DNA from: Desulfosporosinus sp. Sb-LF
GTDB lineage: Bacteria; Bacillota; Desulfitobacteriia; Desulfitobacteriales; Desulfitobacteriaceae
DNA: 64,000 nucleotides
Assembly: GCF_004766055.1 (NCBI RefSeq)
Contig: NZ_SPQR01000007.1
Span: 186,001-250,000, forward strand
Direction of reading: 5' to 3'
The notes under the pieces are model-generated. The model was not told the DNA's origin. It saw only the letters and a program-made list of their open reading frames with translations, and did no database searches. A program made the position numbers and the translations under genes. This document shows, piece after piece, positions 8,546 through 16,648 of the stretch. Every line of letters begins with the position of its first letter. Position 1 is the stretch's first letter.

Positions 8546-9316
8546 ATGCCGCTTATCAATGTTCAGGGAAAGAAAATTCATTATCATCAGAATGATTATT
8601 TTCAAGCTGACCTACCGACAATATTGTTTGTACATGGGGCGGGCGGGACAGGAAAAACTTGGGCTAACCAGTTGTCAGGAATCGAGGGCTATAACCTAAT
8701 TGCCCCGGATCTCCCAGGGCATGGTCTATCTGAAGGTCCAACAGCAGATGCCATAATTGCTTACCGAGAGTTTTTATGGCGGTTCGTAAGAGCTTTAAAT
8801 TTAGATCCATTCATTGTCGCAGGGCACTCTATGGGCGGAGCTATTGCTATAGAGATGGCCTTAACCTATCCCGATTTGATGAAAGGGCTGATCATCGTCG
8901 ATAGCGGGGCAAGGTTGCGGGTAAACTCTGAGACGCTAGAAGTACTAGCAAGGGGCGAACACCCGCTGGGAAACGTCAGTTACAGCTATTCCTTCAAAGC
9001 TTCCTTGGCAGTATTAGAACAGGCTGTCGAAGCAATGAAAACAGTCCCAACTGTGGTTTATCTCGCTGATTTCAGAGCATGTGATGATTTTAATGTTATG
9101 GACCGTGTAAGTAATATTAAGCTTCCTGCATTAGTCATTTGTGGAGAAGATGATCAAATGACTCCGGTACGATATTCTGAATACCTTTCTAAAGAACTAG
9201 CTCACTCAACCCTTGTTCTTATTGCAGATGCAGGGCATATGTCTATGACAGAACAACCCGATAAGGTCAATAGCGCGATTAAGAATTATTTAAAACAGAT
9301 GTTCTGTTCTGCTTAA
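8546..9316 (+). CDS. Alpha/beta hydrolase
   Basis: 256 residues. The oxyanion region is VHGAGGTGKTW (~29-39), the nucleophile elbow is GHSMGG with Ser95, an acid lies in CGEDDQMTP (~200), and the catalytic His is H231 in ADAGHMSM. All triad members are present, so it should be an active esterase, lipase or C-C hydrolase of the cytoplasm; there is no signal peptide. AGAGGGGG lies just before ATG 8546. The substrate is unknown and the neighbours give no clue. Confidence 0.85.
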   Translation: MPLINVQGKKIHYHQNDYFQADLPTILFVHGAGGTGKTWANQLSGIEGYNLIAPDLPGHGLSEGPTADAIIAYREFLWRFVRALNLDPFIVAGHSMGGAIAIEMALTYPDLMKGLIIVDSGARLRVNSETLEVLARGEHPLGNVSYSYSFKASLAVLEQAVEAMKTVPTVVYLADFRACDDFNVMDRVSNIKLPALVICGEDDQMTPVRYSEYLSKELAHSTLVLIADAGHMSMTEQPDKVNSAIKNYLKQMFCSA

Positions 9317-9333
9317 TAAACTGGAGAAATTAT

Positions 9334-9368
9334 AAAGGCATGTTGGGTTTCAGAGCTTACATGCCTTT
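9334..9368 (+). terminator. Stem-loop after the hydrolase gene
   Basis: Arms AAAGGCATGT (9334-9343) and ACATGCCTTT (9359-9368) with a 15-nt loop. The T tract is short, so this is a weak terminator. Confidence 0.5.
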
Positions 9369-9420
9369 GACTCGTAAAACAAAAAAGAGTTATAAGAAGA
9401 GTGAGTGAGGGAGTCAGAAA

Positions 9421-9513
9421 ATGCCATTCCGTTTTTTGGGATTAAAAGATAGACTGTGGCGAAGAATATGTTGTAAGGGATTTTCAATAATTAAGGAGGA
9501 ATATGGGAATTGA
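9421..9513 (+). CDS. Possible 30-residue leader peptide coupled to the YlbF-family gene
   Basis: ATG 9421 follows GAGGGAG. The 30-codon frame (MPFRFLGLKDRLWRRICC...) is basic and ends in TGA 9511-9513, which overlaps the TTG start of the next gene. The overlap would allow translational coupling. Nothing beyond the signals supports it. Confidence 0.3.
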   Translation: MPFRFLGLKDRLWRRICCKGFSIIKEEYGN

Positions 9514-9860
9514 ATGAACTTGAGAAAATTATGCAGAAAAGCACCGAACTCGGTCAATCAATTGCTCTTACAACGGTGTACAAAGAATATAAAAAGGCAG
9601 AATATGATCTTCTTCATAACACTGAAGCTCGCAAGCTAGTAGAAGACTTTCAGAAAATCCAGCAGGAACAATATCGAAAGAAAATTTCTGGAATAGAATT
9701 GAGTAAAGAAGAACTGGAGAAAATTAAAGAGATAGAGGAAATCTGTATAAGAAATCCTCAAGTCTATTTATCTAACAACGCTAACACAAAGTTTCAAGAG
9801 TTTATGGAGCAAATATCTAGTAAAATTAAAGAAGGAATCAAAAGCACTGATAAAATTTAA
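9510..9860 (+). CDS. YlbF/YmcA-family protein
   Basis: A 116-residue helical protein with the family pattern: N-terminal helix LEKIMQKSTELGQSIALT, then VYKEYKKAEYDLLHN with the following TEARKLVEDFQKIQQEQ, and a second helical pair. In Bacillus, YlbF, YmcA and YaaT act together on RNase Y-dependent RNA processing and on development; other members are of unknown function. The apparent start is TTG 9510 with AGGAGG about 10 nt upstream. No partner genes are nearby. Confidence 0.75.
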   Translation: MNELEKIMQKSTELGQSIALTTVYKEYKKAEYDLLHNTEARKLVEDFQKIQQEQYRKKISGIELSKEELEKIKEIEEICIRNPQVYLSNNANTKFQEFMEQISSKIKEGIKSTDKI

Positions 9861-9890
9861 CCGTTGATTCAGTAGAAATACTGAAAATAT

Positions 9891-9913
9891 AAAGAAGTTA
9901 TAACCTCTTTTTT
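9891..9913 (+). terminator. Short terminator after the YlbF-family gene
   Basis: AAAGAAGTT (9891-9899) pairs with AACCTCTTT (9902-9910) with one mismatch, and T's continue to 9913. Confidence 0.55.
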
Positions 9914-10045
9914 AACCAGTACTGATTAAGAACTTGCCATTTGGGCTTACACCACTTATGATAGAAAAGATACAGATTAAAACCTATTTAAATGGTCATT
10001 ATGTGGATCATGTATATTGTCTGATTTAAGAGAGGTTGAATCCAT

Positions 10046-11188
10046 ATGGCAAAAATTGAGCTAATTGCAACTGCTGCTTTTGGTTTAGAATCTATTGTGG
10101 CGCGTGAACTTAAAAACCTTGGGTATGATGAGCTTAATGTCGAAAACGGGAGAGTTTTATTTACGACAGATGAACTGGGACTTTGCCGAACAAACCTTTG
10201 GTTACGTAGTTCTGATCGAGTCCTACTCAAAATGGGCTCATTTAAAGCTCAGACATTCGAAGAACTTTTTCAGCAAACAAAAGCACTACCTTGGGAAGAA
10301 TGGCTTACAGAGGATGCAAACTTTCCTGTTCAAGGAAAATCCATAAAATCGCGGCTTTTTAGTGTTTCGGACTGCCAAGCGATTGTTAAAAAGGCCATTG
10401 TAGAACGTCTTAAGGAAACCTACGGACGGAGCTGGTTTGAAGAGACGGGACCCCGTTATCAGATCGAAGTAGCTCTACTAAACGATATGGTTACGCTAAC
10501 CATTGACACATCTGGGCTTGGTTTGCATAAGCGTGGTTATCGGCAGCTCGCGGGTCAAGCGCCGTTGAAAGAAACTTTGGCAGCAGCGATGATTCAGCTA
10601 AGCTTTTGGAATAAGGAGCGTGCGTTAATAGATCCTTTTTGCGGGACAGGGACTATTCCCATTGAGGCGGCCTTTATTGCACAAAATCGAGCACCGGGAC
10701 TCAAACGTAGCTTTGCAGCAGAAAAATGGCCAAATATCCCTAAAGCACTTTGGCAAGAGGCATGGCAGGAAGCGCTAGATGTATGGGATCGTAACGTACC
10801 ACTACATATCTACGGTTCGGATATAGACCCTAACGCTCTGTCCTTGGCCCGCACACACGCCATTGAGGCAGGAGTAGAGGACGTCATTCACTTTCAGCGC
10901 CTGCCCGTGGCAGAAGTACGATCTAGATTTAAATATGGGCATATGATCGCTAATCCACCCTATGGAGAACGACTTGGTGAATTGAAAGAAATCGAAGGAC
11001 TCTATCTTGAACTTGGTGAAACATTTAATCGTTTGGAAAATTGGTCTTTGCATATGCTTACCACTCACCAATTTCCTGAACGATTAATTGGACGTCGTTG
11101 GGATAAAAGCAGAAAGCTCTATACTGGACGGCTTGAATGCCATTATTTCCAGTTCTTCGGACCACGTCCACCTAGAGAACCGTACTAG
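10046..11188 (+). CDS. THUMP-domain class I RNA methyltransferase, RlmL/YpsC-like
   Basis: 380 residues. The N-terminal ferredoxin-like and THUMP region (~1-160) opens with ELIATAAFGLESIVARELKNLG, typical of YpsC/RlmL N-termini. The Rossmann methyltransferase domain follows: LIDPFCGTGTIPIEAA (~190-205), IYGSDIDPNALSLA (~253-266) and the catalytic NPPYGER (~303-309), which marks N2-guanine or N6-adenine methylation. E. coli RlmL makes m2G2445 in 23S rRNA; the Firmicute homologue is shorter and lacks the RlmK half, as here. ATG 10046 is preceded by AGAGAGG. Confidence 0.88.
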   Translation: MAKIELIATAAFGLESIVARELKNLGYDELNVENGRVLFTTDELGLCRTNLWLRSSDRVLLKMGSFKAQTFEELFQQTKALPWEEWLTEDANFPVQGKSIKSRLFSVSDCQAIVKKAIVERLKETYGRSWFEETGPRYQIEVALLNDMVTLTIDTSGLGLHKRGYRQLAGQAPLKETLAAAMIQLSFWNKERALIDPFCGTGTIPIEAAFIAQNRAPGLKRSFAAEKWPNIPKALWQEAWQEALDVWDRNVPLHIYGSDIDPNALSLARTHAIEAGVEDVIHFQRLPVAEVRSRFKYGHMIANPPYGERLGELKEIEGLYLELGETFNRLENWSLHMLTTHQFPERLIGRRWDKSRKLYTGRLECHYFQFFGPRPPREPY

Positions 11189-11273
11189 GCCATGCTTCCG
11201 GCAACATTTCTGGATTCATGATGGTCTGGAAATAGACCGCATATCCAAGGTCGTCGAAATCGCACTTTAGAAT

Positions 11274-11459
11274 CTATTTCAGAACATAAAACAGATAATC
11301 CGTATCAGCCACGAATTCCATCGGTTCTATCATTTGGTTATAAAACCACTGCCATTTGAATTCATCAAGGCTATCACAGTAGCGCCTCACATAGTTAGGC
11401 ACTTGCGAACTGCTCATATATTCTTTGAAGATATCCAATGATTTCATTAACTTTTCCAT
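11274..11459 (-). CDS. Hypothetical protein, ~61 residues
   Basis: I do not recognise a family. A Met at 11459 gives a 61-residue acidic, aromatic-rich product (FKWQWFYNQMIEPMEF near the C-terminus). A longer frame up to 11537 exists, but its first part coincides with a compound hairpin and is unlikely to be coding. The ribosome binding site is weak. It lies between the rRNA methyltransferase and the 250-residue unknown, on the minus strand. Confidence 0.4.
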   Translation of the reverse strand: MEKLMKSLDIFKEYMSSSQVPNYVRRYCDSLDEFKWQWFYNQMIEPMEFVADTDYLFYVLK

Positions 11460-11484
11460 AATCCGTATAGATATGAGTTTGAAT

Positions 11485-11532
11485 AAAAGCACTGGAAATT
11501 GTATCCGCAGGGATGCAACAACCAGTGCTTTT
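11485..11532. terminator. Compound stem-loop, probable bidirectional terminator
   Basis: Outer arms AAAAGCACTGG (11485-11495) and its complement (11522-11532) enclose an inner stem TGTATCC/GGATGCA. T's end the outer arm on either strand. Confidence 0.5.
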
Positions 11533-11757
11533 GTCATATCTCCTCCTTATCAGGAGTGTATATGAAATATCTTGATTTTATAATGCCCCTTTTTCAAAAT
11601 GTCCTTGACATGGGGACCACTTTAAAATGTGTCATCCAGTTTGTTACACCCTATTTTAAAATTAAGTAAGAAGAAATCTCAAGATTGCTTGGCCATTGAA
11701 ACGTATGTAGTAAGAGTAAGTTTCATCAAATGACAGATTCGAGGAAAGAGGTGGGCA

Positions 11758-12510
11758 TCATTGAACTGAAATCTGAGGCTCGCCTTTTATGGATTGAATG
11801 TCTCTGATTACCCTTTGCACTTCTTCCTCTATACCTTCGACAGCGAGCGTAACGGCGCCTTCTGAGCCATCGACTCCACCGGCAGCGATGCATCGGACTT
11901 CAACATCATAGAGTGTTTCTAGGGCCGCCAATTCCGTAACAACAGTTGCACCAACCATAGGAACGAGACCAACTTTATGCCCAATCGCTTCGTCAATCGG
12001 AGATTTGGTCATGAAATCTACGGCTACTCGAACATCGGGAATCATCTTTTCTAGGCCGATCGGAACAATTAGTTCAATTCCTCGTGCATAGAGGATTCCC
12101 TGAGCTGCCCCGATCGTACCCCCTGTTGAATCGGAAACCATCACAGCGGTTAAGCCAGTGTTATCAACCGCGCTGCCGCCTTTGATGAAAATATCTCCCA
12201 CTTGTAACTTAGGCAAGTATTCTTTCCAGGAGATGTTGAGAGCTTTCCCTCGCTCGATAACATAAGGAGCCGTTCTTTTAGATGATTGACTGACTCCTAG
12301 CTCCCCTTTCGTAACGATACCCACTGTATATCCGGTTTTATCCTCGATGTGTATTCCTAGTAATTCTTCAGCGACAAAGGCATTAGACGTGCCGCCAGCA
12401 ACGATGATCGTGTGTCTTTCCAAAGCGTTCTGAACGCTTGGTAGTGCTGTTACTCCTCGTGCAATAAGTCGTTTTGATTCACTCGATGTTAATGTAATCA
12501 AGGCCTTCAT
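11758..12510 (-). CDS. Conserved-looking protein of unknown function, 250 residues
   Basis: I do not recognise the family. The protein is soluble, with alternating beta/alpha character and several glycine-rich turns: VAGGTSNAFVAEELLG (~37-52), FIKGGSAVDNTG (~108-119), VSDSTGGTIGAAQG (~125-138) and VPMVGATVVTELAALE (~183-198). The pattern of GG-turns with Ser/Thr suggests a nucleotide- or phosphate-binding fold, but no standard Walker or Rossmann fingerprint is complete. It starts at ATG 12510 with AGGAGG upstream. It is divergent from dsrM, with about 210 bases between the two starts that could hold shared control. Confidence 0.65.
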   Translation of the reverse strand: MKALITLTSSESKRLIARGVTALPSVQNALERHTIIVAGGTSNAFVAEELLGIHIEDKTGYTVGIVTKGELGVSQSSKRTAPYVIERGKALNISWKEYLPKLQVGDIFIKGGSAVDNTGLTAVMVSDSTGGTIGAAQGILYARGIELIVPIGLEKMIPDVRVAVDFMTKSPIDEAIGHKVGLVPMVGATVVTELAALETLYDVEVRCIAAGGVDGSEGAVTLAVEGIEEEVQRVIRDIQSIKGEPQISVQ

Positions 12511-12720
12511 AGGTATCCTCCTTATATATATGTTTGTCTAAGCTACTCATATCTTATACCAAAACTTCTAGATCTAAAAGTGTTCAGAAGAGTCATAATC
12601 GTGGGATGAATCTCAATCAATAAATTAGATGCTGTAATAGCAAATGGTAATTTTACAAGCAATAGCAACTCACGTAGACTGGTTAGTGACAATTATAACA
12701 ACTGTAAGGAGGCTGAGGTT

Positions 12721-13608
12721 TTGTTACTAAGTATTATTGCGTATCTATCCATTCTCCTATTTGTAGGACTATCTGCTTTCAAAGCTTATCAATTTGCGAA
12801 AATGCCCATGCACGGGCGTATGGATCTCTATCCAATTCCCAAAGAAGAAGGATTTGAACATGGAGGTTCCTTTTATGAGCAATCTGAATGGTGGAATAAA
12901 CCACACAAAGTTTCTCACGTACGCGAAATAAAAGAAATGTTAAAAGAAATTATTTTTATTAAGAAGCTGTTCGAAAACCAACGTCCGTTATGGTGGATTT
13001 CTTATGCTCTTCACTTAGGTATTTACCTTCTGATGACTTGGACTATATTATTAGTGATCGGTGTATTTTCTATCCCCAACGGGGTTGCTATAGAGAGCTT
13101 GAGCGTCTGGGGATCGTTGATTTACTACCTAACTGTTGTAACGGGAATTTCCGGTCTTGCACTAGCTACTTTAGGATCTGGGGCATTATTTCTTCGTCGG
13201 CTGTTCGACAATACTTTAAAAAAGCATACAACTCCTCAAGAGTATTTTAATCTGTTGCTCATTTTTGCAGCTCTTGTTTCTGGGATCATGACCTGGGGCA
13301 CTGATTTATCCTTTGGTACTGCTCGAGAAGTGACTGGAAGTCTTATTACTTTCTCTTCTACTTTTGCAGCCACTACCCTTCAAACTCTAAACATTATTCT
13401 TGTCGGAATTATGCTGATTTATATTCCTATCAGTAAGATGAGCCATTATGTTGGAAAGTACTTTACCTTCCATAAGGTTCTTTGGGACAATGATCCGAAT
13501 CTTAAGGGAAGCGCGATCGAGCATCAAGTCAAAAAAGCATCGACTTTTCGCCCGACCACTTCGTGGTCTGCCCCTCATTTAAAGCCACCCGTTGCACCAG
13601 GAAAATAA
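12721..13608 (+). CDS. dsrM: DsrM-like membrane cytochrome b subunit
   Basis: 295 residues with about five membrane spans, resembling the gamma subunit of respiratory nitrate reductase. A first span is at the very N-terminus, then WWISYALHLGIYLLMTW (~86-102), spans near 120-140 and 160-185, and a last one with IILVGIMLIYIPISKMSHYVGKYFTFHK, whose histidines are candidate heme b ligands. In sulfate reducers DsrM takes electrons from menaquinol and passes them to DsrK. The start is TTG with AAGGAGG 8 nt upstream. It is followed after 43 bases by dsrK. Gram-positive sulfate reducers commonly carry DsrMK without DsrJOP, as seen here. Confidence 0.85.
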   Translation: MLLSIIAYLSILLFVGLSAFKAYQFAKMPMHGRMDLYPIPKEEGFEHGGSFYEQSEWWNKPHKVSHVREIKEMLKEIIFIKKLFENQRPLWWISYALHLGIYLLMTWTILLVIGVFSIPNGVAIESLSVWGSLIYYLTVVTGISGLALATLGSGALFLRRLFDNTLKKHTTPQEYFNLLLIFAALVSGIMTWGTDLSFGTAREVTGSLITFSSTFAATTLQTLNIILVGIMLIYIPISKMSHYVGKYFTFHKVLWDNDPNLKGSAIEHQVKKASTFRPTTSWSAPHLKPPVAPGK

Positions 13609-13651
13609 CTTAAATCTTGAATGTCGACTTTATGGAAAAGGAGATCAAAGT

Positions 13652-15271
13652 ATGATAAATCAAAAAGATCTACGTCCGAAGGATATGGGACGCTCTGATG
13701 AGCAACTTATCAAACTCGAACTAGGTCAATTAATACCTCTACTGGCGCCATATGATAAGCCTGGAATGGAATCCCAATTAACTGATCCTAAGTCTGCATG
13801 GAAAGAAAAATACTGCACTTCTTTAGATGGATATGTTGGTATAGGAACCTTAGTTCGACCCAAAACTAAGGAGGAAGAAAATGAATTTGTCAATAGTTTT
13901 CTCAGAGGATTAGAAAAGATTTTCTCCGATGCCAATAATGGGGTGCTCCAACCTATCTTGTTGACATATGAATACTGTGCGAAATGCGATACCTGTTCAA
14001 GTGCCTGTCATATTTATGAAGCGACAGGAGACAACGAGATGTACCGACCGATTTTCCGTTCTGAGGTTCTTCGTAAAATTATGAAGAAGTATTTCACCAC
14101 TAGTGGAAAACTCTTAGGCAGTTTTGTCGGGGCAGATATCGATGTTAACTGGGAAACGATTGCTCGGCTAGGGGAATTAGCCTACCGCTGTAATCTTTGC
14201 AGGCGCTGTGCTCAGACCTGTCCCCTGGGGTTGGATAACTCCCTTCTCGCCAAAGAAATTCGCAAGATCTTCAGCCAGGAGATGGGGATTGCTCCAACTC
14301 CTATTCATGCCAAAGGTACGATGAACCAGCTGAAGACTGGCTCATCAACTGGCTTGACTAAAGCAGCGTTTTTAGATACCCTTGAGTTCTTAGAAGAAGA
14401 TACCGAAGAAAGATTTGGCATAAAGCTTAAATTCCCAGTGGATAAAAAAGGTGCCGACATTCTACTGCTGCATAATGCTGGAGAGTTTATAGCCTGGCCA
14501 GAAAACCCTGTTGCATTTGCCATTCTTATGAACGCAGCTGGCTTAAACTGGACCCTTAGTAGTGAGGTTTTGGGGTATGACAGTGTTAACTATGGTCTCT
14601 GGTATGATGATCCTCAGGCTAAAAAGATCGCCTTGGGACAGATGAAAGTAGCTAAAGACTTAGGCGTCAACCGCATGGTGATGGGGGAATGTGGGCATGC
14701 CCATAAGGCTTCGGCGATTGTGGCTGACCGCATGGCCTTTGGTGACGCTAAGATTCCTGTAGAGAGCTGTTTCCCTCTTTTTTGGGATATCGTCAAGAAT
14801 AAGCGTGTAAAATTTGATCCCGGTAAGAATAATTTCCCAGTAACTCTCCACGATCCTTGTAATGTGGTGCGCCAAATGGGAATTGTAGAGCCTCAAAGGA
14901 ATGTTGTAAAAGCATTGTGTCCTCAGTTTAGAGAAATGGCACCTCACGGAACAGAAAACTACTGCTGTGGCGGGGGTAGTGGTTTCGCCATTATGAATGA
15001 CGCAAACTTCCCTGAGTTTAGAACTCAAATTGCTTCTCGGGTGAAATTTAACCAGATTCTTGGAGCCTTTAAGGATACCATAGCAGACCCCTCAATTATT
15101 AAATATATTTGTGCTCCTTGTTCTAACTGCAAGGGAGCTATGCGTGGTATTTTGGAACACTACGATGCTACTGAGAAATTTAATCTCCAGTATTCCGGTT
15201 TAGTGGAGTTAATGGTGAACGCAATGGTGGATATGAAGAAGCCTTTCTTTGAGTTTCTAGAAACAAAGTAA
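13652..15271 (+). CDS. dsrK: DsrK, HdrD-like iron-sulfur subunit of the DsrMK complex
   Basis: About 539 residues, soluble. Two [4Fe-4S] motifs lie near residues 105-120 (CAKCDTCSSACHIY) and 175-190 (CNLCRRCAQTCPLG). The C-terminal half holds a CCG domain like the catalytic subunit of heterodisulfide reductase: LHDPCNVV, then NYCCGGGSGF, then CAPCSNCKG. Such a domain can bind a noncubane [4Fe-4S] cluster that acts on a disulfide; in sulfite reduction the partner is thought to be the DsrC trisulfide. I choose ATG 13652 because AAAAGGAGATC precedes it; the longer frame begins inside dsrM. A terminator follows the gene. Confidence 0.9.
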   Translation: MINQKDLRPKDMGRSDEQLIKLELGQLIPLLAPYDKPGMESQLTDPKSAWKEKYCTSLDGYVGIGTLVRPKTKEEENEFVNSFLRGLEKIFSDANNGVLQPILLTYEYCAKCDTCSSACHIYEATGDNEMYRPIFRSEVLRKIMKKYFTTSGKLLGSFVGADIDVNWETIARLGELAYRCNLCRRCAQTCPLGLDNSLLAKEIRKIFSQEMGIAPTPIHAKGTMNQLKTGSSTGLTKAAFLDTLEFLEEDTEERFGIKLKFPVDKKGADILLLHNAGEFIAWPENPVAFAILMNAAGLNWTLSSEVLGYDSVNYGLWYDDPQAKKIALGQMKVAKDLGVNRMVMGECGHAHKASAIVADRMAFGDAKIPVESCFPLFWDIVKNKRVKFDPGKNNFPVTLHDPCNVVRQMGIVEPQRNVVKALCPQFREMAPHGTENYCCGGGSGFAIMNDANFPEFRTQIASRVKFNQILGAFKDTIADPSIIKYICAPCSNCKGAMRGILEHYDATEKFNLQYSGLVELMVNAMVDMKKPFFEFLETK

Positions 15272-15296
15272 TCAGACTTCAACTATATTCTTATAG

Positions 15297-15335
15297 AATA
15301 GACCATTTCAGATATTCTGAAATGGTCTATTTGTT
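15297..15335. terminator. Terminator after dsrK
   Basis: Perfect 16-bp stem 15297-15312 / 15316-15331 with a 3-nt loop, followed by TTGTTC. It separates dsrMK from the dsrAB transcript. Confidence 0.85.
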
Positions 15336-15429
15336 CAGGTTTCAATCATGTATTACTAGTCAAAGATAATTGACATCTAAAGTCAATGTGTGGTGTAAAG
15401 CCATAGGCATTGGCAGGAACAATATAATC

Positions 15430-16203
15430 GGTTTTGGCACGCAAACTTAGTAACGGATTTCGAGGAAACCTTGACTTCTGATTATTTTGTTCTCGCTACT
15501 GTGGATAAGACGAGTGCCCAACAGGTTCCAGGTGTAGCCGGATCTTTACATTGAGATCATTCGCATGATGCCAGAAGGTCAAGGGTTTAATAAACACCAA
15601 GCAGGTGAAACATGACATGGTCATGGGATCTGAACCCATCTGAGTTGAAACAGCTGATGCAATAGTTGGCCCTCGTTTAAAGGTTACCTTAGGTGAGGCT
15701 GATTCTCGAGTGTTACTCATATTGTTTGATTCTGGCATGTCAAAACAGGTAGAAATGAAGGGACATGGCGTTGATCTTCAATTCACTTGCAAAGTGAAGG
15801 CTTTTGAAAGGGATGCTGAAGGAAAGGTGTGTCGTGTCATCACAGAACAGGTAATATTGAAACACAAAAGTTTATTGTAGTCATTGGGTATGTCCAGAAG
15901 TTAGACTTGCTCGCGGGGCCGGGTTCACTATTGAAAGCATAGGAGCTATTCATGTGGATGAGCAGTTGCGGACTAATGATCCTTCTATTTTGATGCGTAG
16001 ACTCTGCAGAACAAATTCACCTTATTACGGGTGAATCGGTTTATATTCCATTAGCCTCGACCTCCAACAAACAAAGTCGCGTCATCGCTGACCATATCGC
16101 TGGACTTCCCGCGCGTTTGCTCATTGAGGACACTTCTGTACTTCAAGCCTTTGATCTTTGTATGCTCCAAGGAAAAGATATTAGTGAAGTAACTTATCTT
16201 TAA
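15430..16203 (+). pseudogene. Decayed FAD-dependent NADH oxidase / CoA-disulfide reductase-like gene
   Basis: No frame is open across the region, but pieces of a pyridine nucleotide-disulfide reductase can be read in order in different frames. First DYFVLAT with QQVPGVAGS (~15480-15545), then LKVTLGEADSRVLL (~15677-15718), then GVDLQFTCKVKAFERDAEGK (~15769-15828), then GAIHVDEQLRTNDPS (~15943-15990), and finally DSAEQIHLITGESVYIPLAST with NKQSRVIADHIAG (~16005-16110). At least three frameshifts and several stops interrupt it. The functional version would use FAD and NAD(P)H on small disulfides or oxygen. The N-terminal FAD-binding part is missing or unrecognisable. Boundaries are approximate. 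Confidence 0.7.
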
Positions 16204-16424
16204 GGAGGACTCTCAGTCTGGATGCGTATTTTAAACAAGACTAATACACCTCAACTTCATAATCAGTATTCCGTATAGTTCAATCGGTATTCAATATTGT
16301 ACGGATACAACTCAAGGTGTTAAATTAAGGACATGGACTAGTGTTAATTTACACAAGTAAAACTCGTATTAAGGTTTGTCCACTGTTTGATTTTTCTCTT
16401 TATTAGTTTAAGGAGGTGTTATTT

Positions 16425-16613
16425 GTGTTTATTGTATCAATCGATGAAGATCTATGCTCAGGTTGCAACTCTTGCACTGAAGGATGTCCAGCTCACCTAC
16501 TTGGCTTTAGTGAGGACAAGGCTCATGTAGTTGGTGACGAATCAGAGTGCATGGGTTGTGAAAGCTGTACGTCGGTCTGTCCAACAGAAGCCATCAGTAT
16601 TTCCGAAATGTAA
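16425..16613 (+). CDS. Two-cluster [4Fe-4S] ferredoxin upstream of dsrAB
   Basis: A 62-residue ferredoxin with two complete Cys motifs, C11-C14-C17-C21 and C42-C45-C48-C52, each of CxxCxxCxxxC form followed by Pro in CP. The start is GTG 16425, which has AGGAGG 8 nt upstream; the earlier in-frame GTG overlaps that site. It lies 35 bases before dsrA on the same strand, so it is probably co-transcribed. As an inference it could deliver electrons to DsrAB or accept them from DsrK; nothing in the sequence decides this. Confidence 0.9.
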   Translation: MFIVSIDEDLCSGCNSCTEGCPAHLLGFSEDKAHVVGDESECMGCESCTSVCPTEAISISEM

Positions 16614-16648
16614 GAAACTCCCATAAACTTGAAGACGGAGGGTGTGCC

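Noticed and set aside
15496-15738. 80-codon frame on the minus strand in the dsr gap
   Set aside because: It is a shadow of the decayed disulfide reductase gene on the other strand.
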